Shown here: piece after piece, positions 63,485 through 64,000 of the stretch
How the letters are laid out: every line of letters starts with the position of its first letter
Numbering within the stretch: the stretch's first letter is position 1
NCBI RefSeq assembly: GCF_965208485.1
Contig: NZ_OZ242344.1
Location: 3,534,001-3,598,000, forward strand
DNA length: 64,000 bases
Direction of reading: 5' to 3'
Origin: Poriferisodalis sp965208485
GTDB taxonomy: Bacteria; Actinomycetota; Acidimicrobiia; Acidimicrobiales; Poriferisodalaceae
Position numbers and translations under genes: made by a program
The notes under the pieces: generated by a model
Database searches by the model: none
What the model saw: the letters and a program-made list of their open reading frames with translations, nothing else
Told to the model about the DNA's origin: nothing

Positions 63485-63504
63485 GCCTGATCGGTTGATC
63501 AGGC
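63485..63504 (+). terminator. Hairpin between sirtuin and rhodanese-MoeB genes
   Basis: GCCTGATC and GATCAGGC pair perfectly around GGTT. It lies 45 bp after the sirtuin stop and 42 bp before the next start. It has no T run. It may terminate the upstream message or fold in the leader of the next gene. Confidence 0.4.
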
Positions 63505-63545
63505 CGCACCGGACGCGACGCCAAGCGACGAACAGGGAGGCCCGC

Positions 63546-64000
63546 ATGCCCTCGTTCCGCGAACTGCTGACTGCAACGAAGCGCGAGATCACCGAGGTCG
63601 ATACGGCGACCGCAGCCGAGTGGATTGCCGATCGCTCGCTGGTCGTGCTCGACGTGCGCGAGCCCGACGAGTACGAGCAGGGCGCACTCGCAGACGCGAT
63701 CCACATCCCGCGCGGGCACCTCGAGGCCCAGATCGAGAACCGTGTGCCGGACCACGACGCGGAGATCATCATCTACTGCGCCGGCGGCGTCCGTTCGGCC
63801 TTCGCTGCCAAGACGCTCGCCGAACTGGGCTATCCCAACTCCGTCTCGATGGACGGCGGCTTCGGCCGCTGGAAGGACGAGGGCCGCCCGTGGTCCATGC
63901 CGGCATCGCTCAGCCCCGAGCAGCGCAACCGCTACCAGCGCCATCTGCTGCTGCCCGAGGTGGGTGAGACCGGGCAGCTCAAGCTGGGAGAGGCCAAGGT
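63546..64000 (+). CDS. Rhodanese-MoeB/ThiF sulphur-carrier adenylyltransferase (partial, runs off window)
   Basis: The visible 151 residues comprise a rhodanese domain, with ADRSLVVLDVREPDEYEQG and the catalytic Cys in IIIYCAGGVRSAFA. RYQRHLLLPEVGETGQLKLG follows, the conserved beginning of MoeB/ThiF E1-like adenylyltransferases. Thus the gene encodes the fused type in which the rhodanese precedes the adenylation domain, the reverse of the MOCS3 order. It would activate a sulphur-carrier protein for molybdopterin, thiamine or thio-amino-acid synthesis. The ATG at 63546 follows GGGAGG. Confidence 0.88.
   Translation, partial: MPSFRELLTATKREITEVDTATAAEWIADRSLVVLDVREPDEYEQGALADAIHIPRGHLEAQIENRVPDHDAEIIIYCAGGVRSAFAAKTLAELGYPNSVSMDGGFGRWKDEGRPWSMPASLSPEQRNRYQRHLLLPEVGETGQLKLGEAK

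Overview
This window looks like a chromosome segment from a high-GC actinobacterium, most plausibly in or near Acidimicrobiia. The reasons are the generally high GC, frequent GTG starts, a DUF2342 (F420-associated) zinc metallopeptidase, cell-wall-binding-repeat and Calx-beta surface proteins, and divergent biotin carboxylase and BirA genes. I made the taxonomic call from gene content only.

Layout. 1-2.2 kb holds minus-strand housekeeping genes (tilS, a DUF2342 peptidase, a 44-aa membrane protein). 2.3-4.3 kb is mobile debris: an IS1595-type transposase N-terminus spliced in frame onto a decapitated, frameshifted DNA methyltransferase-HNH gene. 4.4-13.1 kb is a complete type I-E operon, cas3-cse1-cse2-cas7-cas5-cas6e-cas1-cas2. 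13.1-29.8 kb is CRISPR territory. A small array of 8 repeats starts only 18 bp after cas2. It is followed by a 6.75-kb cargo block (membrane protein remnant, acidic lipoprotein, Fic protein, methyltransferase-HNH protein, Calx-beta protein). Then comes a giant array of 130 repeats, which a 1.63-kb IS1380-like element splits inside one spacer. The genes at the cargo edges and at the far end of the giant array are cut exactly where the repeats begin or end, so the arrangement looks like recombination or insertion at CRISPR repeats. No leader is visible at either array.

30-40 kb is a surface and secreted-protein region with much decay: a frameshifted cell-wall-binding-repeat gene, a MITE, an NYN nuclease, a large secreted PPC-domain protein ending in a prokaryotic phospholipase A2 domain, and a truncated paralogue of it whose phospholipase end is replaced by an ISL3 transposase remnant. 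40-44.6 kb is a lipoate and 2-oxoacid dehydrogenase operon (lpd, E2, and a single gene encoding LipB fused to LipA). 44.7-46.9 kb is a BsuBI/PstI-like methyltransferase with a decayed endonuclease gene.

48.1-51.0 kb is a strikingly AT-richer cassette: a SocA/YwgA-like protein, then three tightly overlapping genes for a membrane protein, a PD-(D/E)XK nuclease-like protein and a 411-aa protein with a CxCxxC motif. Two almost identical 100-bp CTAG-ended elements in inverted orientation lie on either side. This cassette is my best candidate for an undescribed, defence-like system. From 51 kb to the end the content is ordinary chromosome: enoyl-CoA hydratase, two ABC ATPase-permease pairs, a glycosyltransferase, a biotin-dependent carboxylase and BirA, leucyl aminopeptidase, a sirtuin, and the start of a rhodanese-MoeB gene. 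I saw no rRNA or tRNA genes. Several genes carry single-base indels in short G or C runs, so sequencing error must be considered beside true decay or phase variation.
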